DNA of 64,000 bases, from assembly GCA_016795505.1 (NCBI GenBank), contig JAEUHH010000010.1:38271-102270 (forward strand). Reading direction: 5' to 3'. This document shows positions 25,256 to 33,978 of the stretch, in pieces. A program made the translations under genes and the position numbers. Source of the stretch: Verrucomicrobiales bacterium (GTDB lineage: Bacteria > Verrucomicrobiota > Verrucomicrobiia > Verrucomicrobiales > DEV007). Numbering within the stretch: position 1 is the first letter of the stretch; the number at the start of each line of letters is the position of its first letter. The notes beneath the pieces were generated by a model, which had not been told where the DNA came from, did not search any database, and worked only from the letters and a program-made list of their open reading frames with translations.

Positions 25256-26527
25256 ATGGCGACATCGACCCAGGAAATCGAAGCGCTGGACCCGGCGGCC
25301 AAAGTCGCCCGGGCGGCGCGAGGTGTCGCGGGCGACTACCGGCAGTCCACCGAGGATCTGATCGGCGAGAAGCTGGTGCTGAACATGGGCCCGTCCCACC
25401 CGGCCACGCACGGGGTGCTGCGGCTGATTTTGGAGCTGGATGGCGAGGTCATCACGCGGGCCGAGCCGGATGTCGGCTTTTTGCACCGCGGGGACGAGAA
25501 GATCGCGGAGAACATGCAATACAACCAGTTCGTCCCCTACACGGACCGGCTGGACTATCTCGCTCCTTTGGCGAACAACGTGGCCTACGCCCTGGCGGTG
25601 GAAAAGTTGATGGGCTGGGAGCTGCCGGAGCGCGGCAAGGCAATCCGGGTGATCTGCTGCGAACTGGCGCGCATCTCGGCGCACCTGCTGGGGCTCGGTG
25701 CCTACGCGATGGACGTGGGGGCGATGACGGTTTTCCTCTACACGTTCCAGCATCGCGAGATCATCTACAACCTGAGCGAGCAACTGACCGGCGCCCGCTT
25801 CACCACGAGCTACACGCGCATCGGTGGCCAGATCCGGGATTTGCCGGAGGGTTTCACCCAGGCGGTGGCGAAGTTCTGCGACGATTTCCTCGTCTGTCTG
25901 GATGAGGTGGACACGCTGCTGACGCGCAACAAGATCTTCCTCGGCCGGACGAAGGATGTGGGCGTGATCTCGAAGGAGGATGCGATCGCCTGGGGTCTCA
26001 GCGGGCCGAATCTGCGTGGCTCGGGTGTGGAGCACGATCTGCGCAAGGCGCATCCGTATCTGGACTACGACCGCTACGAGTTCGACATCCCGATCGGGGA
26101 GTATGGCGACAGTTTTGACCGCTATCTGGTGCGGATGGAAGAAATGCGCCAGAGTGTCCGCATCCTGCGTCAGGTGCTGAAGAATCTGCCCGATGGCCCG
26201 ATCAACGTGGTGGATGCGAAGCAGCGTCTCCCGCAAAAGGAAAAGGTGCTGATGAAGATGGAGGAATTGATCCACCATTTCATCCTCGTCACGGAGGGGC
26301 TCGACGCGCCGGAGGGCGAGGTCTACTTCGGGGCGGAAAATCCGAAGGGCGAACTGGGCTTTTACATTTGCTCGAAGGGCGGCGGGGTGCCGTATCGACT
26401 GAAGATTCGTGCGCCCTCCTTCGTGAACCTGAGCATCCTGCCGCATATCCTGCCCGGCCACATGATGAGCGACGTTGTGGCGATCCTCGGGAGTCTGGAC
26501 TTCGTGATGGGTGAATGCGACCGTTGA
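25256..26527 (+). CDS. nuoD: NADH-quinone oxidoreductase subunit D
   Basis: 423 aa 49-kDa subunit of complex I, which helps form the quinone-binding site at the junction of peripheral and membrane arms. Clear marks are LNMGPSHPATHGVLRLILELDGE (about residues 41-63), DVGFLHRGDEKI, the YTDRLDYLAPLANN quinone-site region and the C-terminal DVVAILGSLDFVMGECDR. It is the first gene of the operon here; nuoA, B and C are not upstream (a minus-strand DUF1232 gene is). The roughly 40-residue N-terminal lead is longer than usual. Confidence 0.97.
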   Translation: MATSTQEIEALDPAAKVARAARGVAGDYRQSTEDLIGEKLVLNMGPSHPATHGVLRLILELDGEVITRAEPDVGFLHRGDEKIAENMQYNQFVPYTDRLDYLAPLANNVAYALAVEKLMGWELPERGKAIRVICCELARISAHLLGLGAYAMDVGAMTVFLYTFQHREIIYNLSEQLTGARFTTSYTRIGGQIRDLPEGFTQAVAKFCDDFLVCLDEVDTLLTRNKIFLGRTKDVGVISKEDAIAWGLSGPNLRGSGVEHDLRKAHPYLDYDRYEFDIPIGEYGDSFDRYLVRMEEMRQSVRILRQVLKNLPDGPINVVDAKQRLPQKEKVLMKMEELIHHFILVTEGLDAPEGEVYFGAENPKGELGFYICSKGGGVPYRLKIRAPSFVNLSILPHILPGHMMSDVVAILGSLDFVMGECDR

Positions 26528-26530
26528 GTC

Positions 26531-27139
26531 ATGAGTGCGGTCGCCCTTTATGCAGATCCTTTTGATCGAGTTGCTTTAGCGATGGAAGCTGTCAAACAGC
26601 GTCTGAGGCGCGCCGCCGAGGCTCTCGGTTCGGCGGGCGTCAGTTATGCGGTCATCGGTGGCAATGCCGTGGCGGCTTGGGTGGGGAGTGTCGACAGTTC
26701 CGTGGTGAGAAACACGGTCGATGTGGACATTTTGCTGCGGCGGGAAGATTTGGACAGCGCCAAGGCGGCAATGGCGGCTGCAGGTTTCATTCATCGCCGG
26801 GTGGCGATTTTGAACGGGCGGGGTCACATTGAGATGTTTCTGGACGGTCCTGGCGCAAAGGCGCGTGAGGCAGTGCACGTGATCGTCGCCAACGAGAAAG
26901 TGGCTGAAAACGATCCGGTATCGGCCCCGGATGTGAACGAAGCCGAGCAGGTGGCCGGTTATAGGCTGGTGACCCTTGAGGCGCTCATTCGCATGAAGCT
27001 GGTAGCCTTCCGGGACAAGGATCGGATGCATCTGCGCGATCTCCTCTCGGTTGGGCTTTTCGACCAAAGCTGGATTCATCGGTATCCGCCAGAATTGGCG
27101 GCCAAGTTGCAAACGATTCTGGATGATCCTGAAGGCTAA
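26531..27139 (+). CDS. Nucleotidyltransferase-fold protein inserted in the nuo operon
   Basis: 202 aa. A nucleotidyltransferase-type core: YAVIGGNAVAAWVG (about residues 38-51) followed by RNTVDVDILLRREDL (about 57-71), with the paired Asp expected for metal binding. It resembles the standalone nucleotidyltransferases that include AbiEii-like and DUF6036-like proteins. It starts 3 bp after the nuoD stop and ends 10 bp before nuoE, so it is transcribed with complex I. It is not a known complex I factor, and no antitoxin-like partner is adjacent. Confidence 0.78.
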   Translation: MSAVALYADPFDRVALAMEAVKQRLRRAAEALGSAGVSYAVIGGNAVAAWVGSVDSSVVRNTVDVDILLRREDLDSAKAAMAAAGFIHRRVAILNGRGHIEMFLDGPGAKAREAVHVIVANEKVAENDPVSAPDVNEAEQVAGYRLVTLEALIRMKLVAFRDKDRMHLRDLLSVGLFDQSWIHRYPPELAAKLQTILDDPEG

Positions 27140-27149
27140 TTTCTCTGTT

Positions 27150-27647
27150 ATGGCACTGGAAATTCCAAGCACCCTCGAACAAGAGATCGACGAGCGCATC
27201 ACCCACTACCCGGTGAGCAAGCGTTCGGCCGTGTTGCCGGTGCTGCACGCGTTGCAACACCACTTTGGTTACATCTCGGAAGAAGCGGTCGAGTGGACGG
27301 CGAAGAAGCTCGATCTCCTGCCGATCAAGGTGCTGGAGGTGGTGACCTTTTACCCGGGTTTTCGCCAGTATGCCCCTGGCAAATACCACATCCGCGTCTG
27401 TCGCACACTGAGCTGCGCGATGGCGGGCAGCTTTGACCTGATGGATTCGCTCTGTCAGGCGGCGAAGATCGATCGGTCGGGTGTGAATCACCACCATCCC
27501 ATCGCGGTCAGCGAGGATGGCAAGTATTCGATCGAATTTGCCGAGTGTCTCGCCAGTTGCGGCACCGGACCGGTCTGCATGGTGAATGACGACTTTCACG
27601 AAAAGGTCGAGGATGCCGCTGCGCTCCTCGGGCAGTACCGCGACTGA
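27150..27647 (+). CDS. nuoE: NADH-quinone oxidoreductase subunit E
   Basis: 165 aa from the ATG at 27150; the frame is open upstream but overlaps the nucleotidyltransferase gene. 24-kDa subunit with a thioredoxin-like fold that holds one 2Fe-2S centre: CRTLSC (CxxxxC) and CLASCG (CxxxC) supply the four ligands. ALQHHFGYISEEAVEW and VTFYPGF are family signatures. It docks on NuoF in the NADH-dehydrogenase module. Confidence 0.96.
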   Translation: MALEIPSTLEQEIDERITHYPVSKRSAVLPVLHALQHHFGYISEEAVEWTAKKLDLLPIKVLEVVTFYPGFRQYAPGKYHIRVCRTLSCAMAGSFDLMDSLCQAAKIDRSGVNHHHPIAVSEDGKYSIEFAECLASCGTGPVCMVNDDFHEKVEDAAALLGQYRD

Positions 27648-27671
27648 AATTTCCTCCTTTCCTGTCAATCG

Positions 27672-29072
27672 ATGGCCGACATCAACTACCTCCCAGGCAA
27701 AGAGCCGCACGCGCGCGAACACCGGATGATTTTCCGGAACGTGGATCGGGCCGGTTGGGACACGTCCATCGCGACCTACCTCAAGGAAGGCGGTTACGAG
27801 CAGCTCAAGGCCGCCCTCAAAATGGAGCCGAAGGCGGTGACCGAGGAGGTGAAAAAAGCCGGCGTGCGCGGTCGCGGCGGTGCGGGCTTCCCGGCTGGCC
27901 TGAAGTGGACTTTCATCCCGCCGAACAACACCAAGCCGGTCTATCTGATCTGCAACGCGGACGAATCGGAACCGGGCACGTTCAAGGATCGCTACATCAT
28001 TCATCAGGACCCGCATCAGCTCATCGAGGGCATGGCGATCGCCTGTTTCGCTGTCGGGGCCAAGTTGGCCTACATCTACATCCGCGAGGAATTCCCCGAG
28101 GGAGCCAAGATTCTCGAAAAGGCCATTGCCGAGGCGCGTGAGAAGGGCTTTTTGGGCAAAAATATCCAGGGAACCGGTTTCGATCTGGAGATTTACGTCC
28201 ACCGCGGCGCCGGTGCTTACATTTGTGGTGAGGAAACCGGGCTCATCGAGTCGCTGGAGGGCAAGCGGCCCTATCCGCGCATCAAGCCCCCCTATTTCCC
28301 CGCTGCGATGGGACTCTACCTGTGTCCGACCATCGTGAACAACGTGGAGACGTTGTGTCACGTGAAGCACATCATCCAGATGGGTGGCGATGAATACGCG
28401 AAGCTCGGCACGCCGAACAACACCGGCACGCGCATTCTCTGCGTGAGCGGCGACGTGCAGAAGCCGGGCTATTTCGAGGTGCAGGTCGGCAAGGTCACCA
28501 TGGGAGAGCTGATCCACGACATGTGTGGCGGTCTCAAGCCCGGTCGCAAGCTGAAGGCGGTGATCCCCGGCGGCTCTTCAGCCAAGGTGCTGCGCGGAGG
28601 CGAGGTATTCAAAATCAAGCGCGGCGATGCCATGGTGGACGTGTCGCTGGAAGATATTCCGATGGATTTCGACACGCTGGCGGCATGCGGCTCCATGGCG
28701 GGATCCGGCGGGGTGATCGTGATCGATGACAGCCGTTCCATCAGTTGGGTGCTCAACAATTTGAATGCCTTTTACGCCCACGAATCCTGCGGGCAATGCA
28801 CGCCCTGCCGCGAAGGGTCGCTGTGGATGAAAAAAATCACCGATCGACTGGTCGCTGGCCAGGGAGCGCCCGGCGACATCGACACCCTCGACTCCGTGGC
28901 GCGGCAGATAGACGGCCGGACCATTTGCGCCTTTGGCGAGGCCTGTTCCTGGCCCACCGAGGCATTCGTCGCGAAGTTCAGAGATGAGCTGGTGGCGGAT
29001 ACCAACCCCGGCACGGCAGATGCGATCGTCAATCGGGAAACCCTGCTGGCAGCGGCCAATCTGGCGCAATGA
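27672..29072 (+). CDS. nuoF: NADH-quinone oxidoreductase subunit F
   Basis: 466 aa 51-kDa subunit that binds NADH and FMN and carries one 4Fe-4S cluster. FMN/NADH-binding GVRGRGGAGFPAGLKW (about residues 64-79) and YICGEETGLIESLEGKRP are present, and the cluster ligands lie in ESCGQCTPCREG with a fourth Cys in the FGEACSWP region. It follows nuoE by 24 bp. The stop is followed at once by the repeat that flanks the GxxExxY gene. Confidence 0.97.
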   Translation: MADINYLPGKEPHAREHRMIFRNVDRAGWDTSIATYLKEGGYEQLKAALKMEPKAVTEEVKKAGVRGRGGAGFPAGLKWTFIPPNNTKPVYLICNADESEPGTFKDRYIIHQDPHQLIEGMAIACFAVGAKLAYIYIREEFPEGAKILEKAIAEAREKGFLGKNIQGTGFDLEIYVHRGAGAYICGEETGLIESLEGKRPYPRIKPPYFPAAMGLYLCPTIVNNVETLCHVKHIIQMGGDEYAKLGTPNNTGTRILCVSGDVQKPGYFEVQVGKVTMGELIHDMCGGLKPGRKLKAVIPGGSSAKVLRGGEVFKIKRGDAMVDVSLEDIPMDFDTLAACGSMAGSGGVIVIDDSRSISWVLNNLNAFYAHESCGQCTPCREGSLWMKKITDRLVAGQGAPGDIDTLDSVARQIDGRTICAFGEACSWPTEAFVAKFRDELVADTNPGTADAIVNRETLLAAANLAQ

Positions 29073-29124
29073 TTTTGGACAGGATTAACAGGATTTACGG
29101 ACAGGATTGACAGGATTTTTTTTA
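29073..29124 (+). repeat. ACAGGATT repeat, left flank of GxxExxY gene
   Basis: Four copies of ACAGGATT in about 45 bp (GGACAGGATTAACAGGATT and so on). The motif is the reverse complement of the AATCCTGT core in the right flank, so the gene sits between inverted repeats. Confidence 0.85.
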
Positions 29125-29127
29125 CCG

Positions 29128-29538
29128 ATGGATGATAAACTGACAGAAACGGTGATCGGGGCTGCGATGACAGTGCATCGCGAGCTTGGTCCCGGTTTTT
29201 TGGAGTCGGTTTATGGCAATGCCTTGGCGATCGAGTTGGAAGGTGCCGAAATTTCATTTAAGCGCGAAGTGAAGCTCGACGTGTCCTATCGCGGAAAGGT
29301 TGTCGGAGAATTCCGGGCCGATTTTCTCGTGGAAAGCGACCTGATTGTCGAAATCAAGGCCATCGAAACTCTGCTCAAGACCCATGAGGTCCAAACAGTC
29401 AATTATTTGGCTGCCACAGGATTCGACATCGCTCTGCTGATCAATTTCGGCGCCCCCAGTCTCCAGTTCAAACGCAAGCACCGCATCTATACGCCATCCT
29501 CCTTCGCAAATGAGTCATCCGCTCATGATTTCAAATAA
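29128..29538 (+). CDS. GxxExxY protein
   Basis: 136 aa from the ATG at 29128. Contains the name-giving motif in GPGFLESVYGNAL and the rest of the PF13366 pattern: FKREVKLDVSYRGKVVGEFRADFLVESDLIVEIKAI, TLLKTHEVQTVNYLAATG and LLINFG. The D/E-IK arrangement resembles PD-(D/E)xK nuclease folds, but activity of the family is not established. It is wedged between nuoF and nuoG and flanked on both sides by short inverted repeat arrays, which suggests that gene plus repeats arrived as a unit. Confidence 0.88.
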   Translation: MDDKLTETVIGAAMTVHRELGPGFLESVYGNALAIELEGAEISFKREVKLDVSYRGKVVGEFRADFLVESDLIVEIKAIETLLKTHEVQTVNYLAATGFDIALLINFGAPSLQFKRKHRIYTPSSFANESSAHDFK

Positions 29539-29542
29539 GACG

Positions 29543-29651
29543 AATCCTGCCAATCCTGCCCTGAAATCCCGCCAATCCTGCCCTGAAATCCTGTTAATCC
29601 TGCCCTGAAATCCTGTTAATCCTGTCCCGAAATCCTGTTAATCCTGTCTAA
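29543..29651 (+). repeat. 22-bp tandem array, right flank of GxxExxY gene
   Basis: About 4.5 tandem units of about 22 bp, typified by CCTGAAATCCTGTTAAT, running up to 6 bp before the nuoG start codon. Unrelated in sequence to the CGATCAGACCC family. It leaves almost no room for an ordinary nuoG ribosome-binding site. Confidence 0.88.
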
Positions 29652-29657
29652 CCCATA

Positions 29658-31358
29658 ATGTCCGAAGAACTAGTCAGCGTGCAGATCGACGGGGAATGGC
29701 ATCAATTCCCCAAGGGCACCCGCATGATCGAGGCCTGCCGTCAGGCGGGCAGGGAGGTGCCGCATTACTGCTACCATCCGAAGCTGAGTTCGCCGGGCAA
29801 CTGCCGCATGTGCCTTGTCGAGATGGGCATGCCGCCCCGCCCCAAGCCGGGCGAGGAATTGCCGCTGGATGAGGCCGGTCATCCGCCCATCCAATGGATG
29901 CCTCGTCCCGTCATCGCCTGCGCGAACACCGTGGCACCCAACATGGGCATCCGGACTGACAGCCCGCTGACCAACGCCTGCCGTCAGGGTGTCATGGAGC
30001 TGTTGCTCATCAATCATCCGCTCGACTGCCCGATCTGCGACCAGGCAGGCGAGTGTTCGCTGCAGGAGTTCAGCGTCGAGCATGGCCGGGGAGAGTCCCG
30101 GTTCCGTGAACAAAAAGTAAAGAAGCCGAAGAATGTCGATATCGGCCCGCGTGTCCGGCTCGATGACGAACGCTGCATCATGTGCAGCCGGTGCATCCGG
30201 TTCACCGACGAAATCGCCGACGATCCCGTGCTGGGCTTCACCGATCGCGGCAGTCATACGGTCCTGACCGTGCATCCCGGTCAGCAACTGGCGAACAATT
30301 ATTCCCTCAACACCGTGGACATCTGTCCGGTCGGGGCTTTGACCTCGAACGACTTCCGATTCCAGATGCGGGTTTGGTTCCTCAAGGAAACCAACACCAT
30401 TGATACGAATTGCGCCACCGGGGCCAATATCGTGGTCTATAGCCGTGAAAATGTGATCTACCGCATCACCCCGCGGCAGAACAACGAGGTGAATTCCGAC
30501 TGGATGCCGGATTCGCACCGCCTGAATTTTCACTGGATCAACAGTGAATTGCGCCTGACCGCCCCTCTGGTGCGGGAAAATGGCGTCTTCCGGGAGTGTT
30601 CGTGGGCCGAGTCCCTTCAGGTGGCGGCCGATCGTCTGCGCAGCTATGCGGGTGGCGATATTGCGATCATCGTATCCGCCCGTCTGACGAACGAGGAACT
30701 GCTGATGGCCAAGCGCCTTGCCGCGCTCCTCGGTACGGACCTGATCGCCGCCGTGCCGCGGACCGGCGAGGCCGACAACTATCTGGTGTCCGCCGACCGC
30801 AACCCGAACATGAACGGGGTGAAACTCATCCTCGGTCTCGACGATCCAGTTGCCAAACTGGGCGAGATCCGCAGCGGTCTGGCCGGAGGCACGGTGCGGG
30901 CGCTCATCGTGCTGCAGGAAAACGTCATCGACGACGCCGGCTTCACCGCTGAAGAGTTGGGCCGGGCCGATTTTGTCCTGAGCACCTATCCGCTCGCCAA
31001 TCCGACGGCCGATGCCTCCGATGTCGTCCTCCCCGGCGCCTGCTGGGCCGAGAAGTCCGGCACCATGATCAATGTCACCGGCCGCCTCCAGCGATTGAAG
31101 CGGGCGATCGATGGTCCGGGACTGACTCTCGAACCCTGGGAACTCCTCCGGGATCTCATCCAGGCCCTCGGTGGTGGCAACGGGATCTACTCGGCGGATG
31201 AACTTTTCAAACAACTGACCCACGACTATCCCGAGTTTGCCGGCCTGACGCTCAGTCAGGTGGGTGACCTCGGAGTCCCGCTCATCGAGACCGGCCAGAC
31301 CATTCCGCTGATCGAGCGGGAGAGGGAACGCAAGGCCCGGGGAATCATAGTGGGCTGA
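29658..31358 (+). CDS. nuoG: NADH-quinone oxidoreductase subunit G
   Basis: 566 aa 75-kDa subunit. An N-terminal 2Fe-2S ferredoxin domain (CYHPKLSSPGNCRMCLVEM), the His/Cys cluster region (DCPICDQAGECSLQ) and the 4Fe-4S pair (CIMCSRCIRF and a later DICPVGAL) carry the electron wire. The C-terminal molybdopterin-oxidoreductase-like part is short, as in many bacteria. The ATG lies 6 bp after the 22-bp array, so expression may depend on sequence in the repeat. Confidence 0.95.
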   Translation: MSEELVSVQIDGEWHQFPKGTRMIEACRQAGREVPHYCYHPKLSSPGNCRMCLVEMGMPPRPKPGEELPLDEAGHPPIQWMPRPVIACANTVAPNMGIRTDSPLTNACRQGVMELLLINHPLDCPICDQAGECSLQEFSVEHGRGESRFREQKVKKPKNVDIGPRVRLDDERCIMCSRCIRFTDEIADDPVLGFTDRGSHTVLTVHPGQQLANNYSLNTVDICPVGALTSNDFRFQMRVWFLKETNTIDTNCATGANIVVYSRENVIYRITPRQNNEVNSDWMPDSHRLNFHWINSELRLTAPLVRENGVFRECSWAESLQVAADRLRSYAGGDIAIIVSARLTNEELLMAKRLAALLGTDLIAAVPRTGEADNYLVSADRNPNMNGVKLILGLDDPVAKLGEIRSGLAGGTVRALIVLQENVIDDAGFTAEELGRADFVLSTYPLANPTADASDVVLPGACWAEKSGTMINVTGRLQRLKRAIDGPGLTLEPWELLRDLIQALGGGNGIYSADELFKQLTHDYPEFAGLTLSQVGDLGVPLIETGQTIPLIERERERKARGIIVG

Positions 31359-31378
31359 CCAATTGAACGACTTTCCAG

Positions 31379-32464
31379 ATGGACTGGGCATTTCTCGCAA
31401 TTTCCACCGTTAAGATCATCGGCTTGGTGTTCCTCACCATCCTGCCGATGGTGGCCTATTCCGTGTGGGCGGAGCGGCGCGTCTCGGCCGCCATCCAGGA
31501 CCGCGTCGGGCCGAATCGGGTGGGATGGGCCGGTCTGCTCCAGCCGATGGCCGACGGTCTCAAGTTCATTCTCAAAGAAGACCTCACGCCCGGGCACGTC
31601 CGCAAGACCTATTACTGGATGGCGCCGGCGCTGACCATGATTCCCTCCCTGCTCACCTGCGCCGTCCTGCCCTTCGGCAGCCGCCTGTTCGGGGAAAAAA
31701 TGGTCATCGCCGATCTCGACGTCGGGCCGCTGTTCGTCTTCGCCATCGCCTCTCTCAGCGTCTATGGGATCGTCCTCGCCGGTTGGGCTTCGAATTCGAA
31801 GTACCCCTTCCTCGGCGGGGTGCGATCCACGTCGCAGATGATCTCCTACGAGATCTCCCTCGGCCTTTCCATCGTGCCGTTGCTCATGATTTTCGGCACC
31901 CTGAACCTGGGAGAGATCGTGCAGTATCAGGCCCAGAATGGCTGGACGCTGCTGCCGCTGTGGGGCGAGGGTCTGAGCCTGAAGGGGATGCTCCTCGCCA
32001 TCCCGATGTTCATTTCCTTCGTGATTTTCACCACGTCGATCTTCGCGGAGACCAACCGCCTGCCCTTTGACCTGCCCGAGTGCGAAACCGAACTCGTTGC
32101 CGGCTACCACACCGAATACAGTTCGATGAAATTCGCGCTGTTCTTCCTCGGCGAGTATGCTGCCATGATCATCGGCTCAGGTCTCGCGGTGACGCTTTTC
32201 CTCGGAGGCTGGAGCCTGCCGTTTGGCTGGCTGGCGCCCGAGAGCACTACCGCCGAGGTGCCCTTCTGGCATGGCCTTGTCCACATCGGGGTGTTCTTCG
32301 CCAAAGTCATCGCCTTCATCCTGTTCTTCATCTGGATCCGCTGGTCGCTCCCGCGGTTCCGCTACGACCAGCTCATGCGCCTCGGCTGGGTGTTCTTTTT
32401 TGAGATCGCCGTCATCAACGTCCTGCTCACGGCGGGCATCATGATGCTCCCGCTGGGCAAGTAA
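31379..32464 (+). CDS. nuoH: NADH-quinone oxidoreductase subunit H
   Basis: 361 aa, about eight to nine membrane helices. [37 protein letters not shown] and the loop [28 protein letters not shown] are hallmark NuoH segments that shape the quinone cavity with NuoD and NuoB. Follows nuoG by 20 bp. Confidence 0.97.
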   Translation: MDWAFLAISTVKIIGLVFLTILPMVAYSVWAERRVSAAIQDRVGPNRVGWAGLLQPMADGLKFILKEDLTPGHVRKTYYWMAPALTMIPSLLTCAVLPFGSRLFGEKMVIADLDVGPLFVFAIASLSVYGIVLAGWASNSKYPFLGGVRSTSQMISYEISLGLSIVPLLMIFGTLNLGEIVQYQAQNGWTLLPLWGEGLSLKGMLLAIPMFISFVIFTTSIFAETNRLPFDLPECETELVAGYHTEYSSMKFALFFLGEYAAMIIGSGLAVTLFLGGWSLPFGWLAPESTTAEVPFWHGLVHIGVFFAKVIAFILFFIWIRWSLPRFRYDQLMRLGWVFFFEIAVINVLLTAGIMMLPLGK

Positions 32465-32500
32465 ACCATCCCGGCAACCAACCCGTCCTACCGATTCCCC

Positions 32501-33031
32501 ATGGCCATCGTCGTCAAACGCCCAAAGCTGAAATGGTGGGAGCAGCTCTATCTGCCCGCCATCTTCAAGGGCCTCGGCATCACGCTGCGGCACTTTTTCC
32601 GCACCCTGTCGGGTGAGGGAAAGGTGACCATGCAATACCCCGAGGAAAAGTGGAACGACCAACTGCCCGAGTATTACCGCGGCGCCCCCGCGCTGGTCAC
32701 CGACGAACAGGATCGTGAGCGCTGCGTCGCCTGCCAGTTGTGCGAGTTCATCTGTCCCCCGCGGGCCATCACCATCCACCCGGAGGAGATCCCCGGAGAC
32801 GACAAGTGGGCCAAGGTCGAAAAGCGACCCAAGACCTTCGAGATCGACATGATCCGCTGCATTTACTGCGGCCTGTGCGAGGAAGTCTGCCCGGAGCAGG
32901 CCATCTTCCTGCGCAAGGACTACGCCATCACCGGCACCAGCCGGGCCGAGATGGTGCATGACAAGAATCGGCTCTACGAGATCGGCGGCAAGCGGGTGGG
33001 CCTGGTGAACAAGTGGAACGAACTGAAGTAA
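32501..33031 (+). CDS. nuoI: NADH-quinone oxidoreductase subunit I
   Basis: 176 aa, 23-kDa subunit with two 4Fe-4S ferredoxin motifs: CVACQLCEFICPP and CIYCGLCEEVCPE, which carry electrons toward the terminal cluster. The N-terminal KGLGITLRHFFR amphipathic helix binds the membrane face. The TAA stop overlaps the start of a dispersed repeat copy. Confidence 0.97.
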   Translation: MAIVVKRPKLKWWEQLYLPAIFKGLGITLRHFFRTLSGEGKVTMQYPEEKWNDQLPEYYRGAPALVTDEQDRERCVACQLCEFICPPRAITIHPEEIPGDDKWAKVEKRPKTFEIDMIRCIYCGLCEEVCPEQAIFLRKDYAITGTSRAEMVHDKNRLYEIGGKRVGLVNKWNELK

Positions 33032-33066
33032 CCCTGTTGCATCGCCGATCCAACCCTGTCTGATCG
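33030..33066 (+). repeat. Dispersed 22-bp repeat, pair between nuoI and nuoJ (locus 3)
   Basis: Two units, with AACCCTGTTGCATCG then CGATCCAACCCTGTCTGATCG, fill the nuoI-nuoJ spacer and begin inside the nuoI stop codon. Confidence 0.85.
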
Positions 33067-33083
33067 AAATCTTTCCCAGCTCA

Positions 33084-33590
33084 ATGACTTTCCTCTTCTA
33101 CATCTTCGCGGCCCTCGCCATCGTGGGCGGGATCGGGGTGGTGCTGAACCGCAACCCGGTCTCCTCCGCCTTTGCGATGATCGTGTCGTTCCTCGGGCTG
33201 GCGGCGCTTTACATCCAGCTCGACGCCTACCTCGTCGGCACGCTCCAGATTCTGGTCTATGCCGGTGCCATCATGGTGTTGTTTCTGTTCATCATCATGC
33301 TGCTCGACATCAAGAGCGAGGAAGGGCGCCAGTTCGGCGTGTTTTCCACCGCGGGGGCCGTGGTCGTTGCCGGCGGCATGCTGCTCATCGTCGCCAAGGT
33401 GCTGAAGAACTTCGAGGCCGGTGAAAAGGCCCTGACGCCGCTGAAAGGCGCCGCGGCGGAGACCACCGATGTCAGCGCCATCGGCGAACTGCTTTTCACT
33501 ACTTACTGGTTCCCGGTGCAGGTCATCGGGATGCTCCTGCTGGTCGCCACCGTCGGTGTGGTCGTCCTCAGCAAGCGCGAACTTCGCTGA
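33084..33590 (+). CDS. nuoJ: NADH-quinone oxidoreductase subunit J
   Basis: 168 aa membrane subunit, five helices. FLFYIFAALAIVGGIGVVLNRNPVSSAFAMI and LVYAGAIMVLFLFIIMLLDI match NuoJ, part of the proton-channel array near the quinone site. The repeat pair lies just upstream. Confidence 0.95.
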   Translation: MTFLFYIFAALAIVGGIGVVLNRNPVSSAFAMIVSFLGLAALYIQLDAYLVGTLQILVYAGAIMVLFLFIIMLLDIKSEEGRQFGVFSTAGAVVVAGGMLLIVAKVLKNFEAGEKALTPLKGAAAETTDVSAIGELLFTTYWFPVQVIGMLLLVATVGVVVLSKRELR

Positions 33591-33614
33591 TACCATTTCC
33601 CTCCCCTCACTTTC

Positions 33615-33944
33615 GTGGATACCGGACTCACCCTGAACCATTTCCTCGCCGTCAGCGGGATTCTCTTTGCGATCGGTCTCGCCGGCGTGCTGATCCGGCG
33701 CAACATCATCGTCATCTTCATGTGTCTGGAGCTGATGCTCAGCGCCGCGAACCTGACTCTGGTCGCGTTTTCCCGCTTCAACACCGGCGCGAATGGAGCG
33801 CCCGACTACCACGGACAGGTGCTGCTCTTTTTCATCATCACCGTCGCCGCCGCCGAGGTCGCCGTGGGCCTCGCGATCATCGTGGCGCTGTTCCGGGCTC
33901 GTGAGACCACCGATGTGACCCAGATCGCCTCGATGAAGAACTGA
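33615..33944 (+). CDS. nuoK: NADH-quinone oxidoreductase subunit K
   Basis: 109 aa, three membrane helices. [24 protein letters not shown] has the conserved membrane glutamate (in CLELML), and [17 protein letters not shown] carries the second. GTG start at 33615, 24 bp after nuoJ; no ATG gives a better full-length protein. Confidence 0.95.
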   Translation: MDTGLTLNHFLAVSGILFAIGLAGVLIRRNIIVIFMCLELMLSAANLTLVAFSRFNTGANGAPDYHGQVLLFFIITVAAAEVAVGLAIIVALFRARETTDVTQIASMKN

Positions 33945-33978
33945 CGGCACGCCGACCTTTCCCTATTTCCCAGCATCC

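Noticed and set aside
24725..26461. 578-residue minus-strand frame
   Set aside because: Only its last 109 codons (DUF1232-like) look real; the rest is antisense of nuoD.
29543..29651. CRISPR or direct-repeat origin (iterons)
   Set aside because: The 22-bp units have no spacers and no replication gene nearby; they belong with the GxxExxY flanks.
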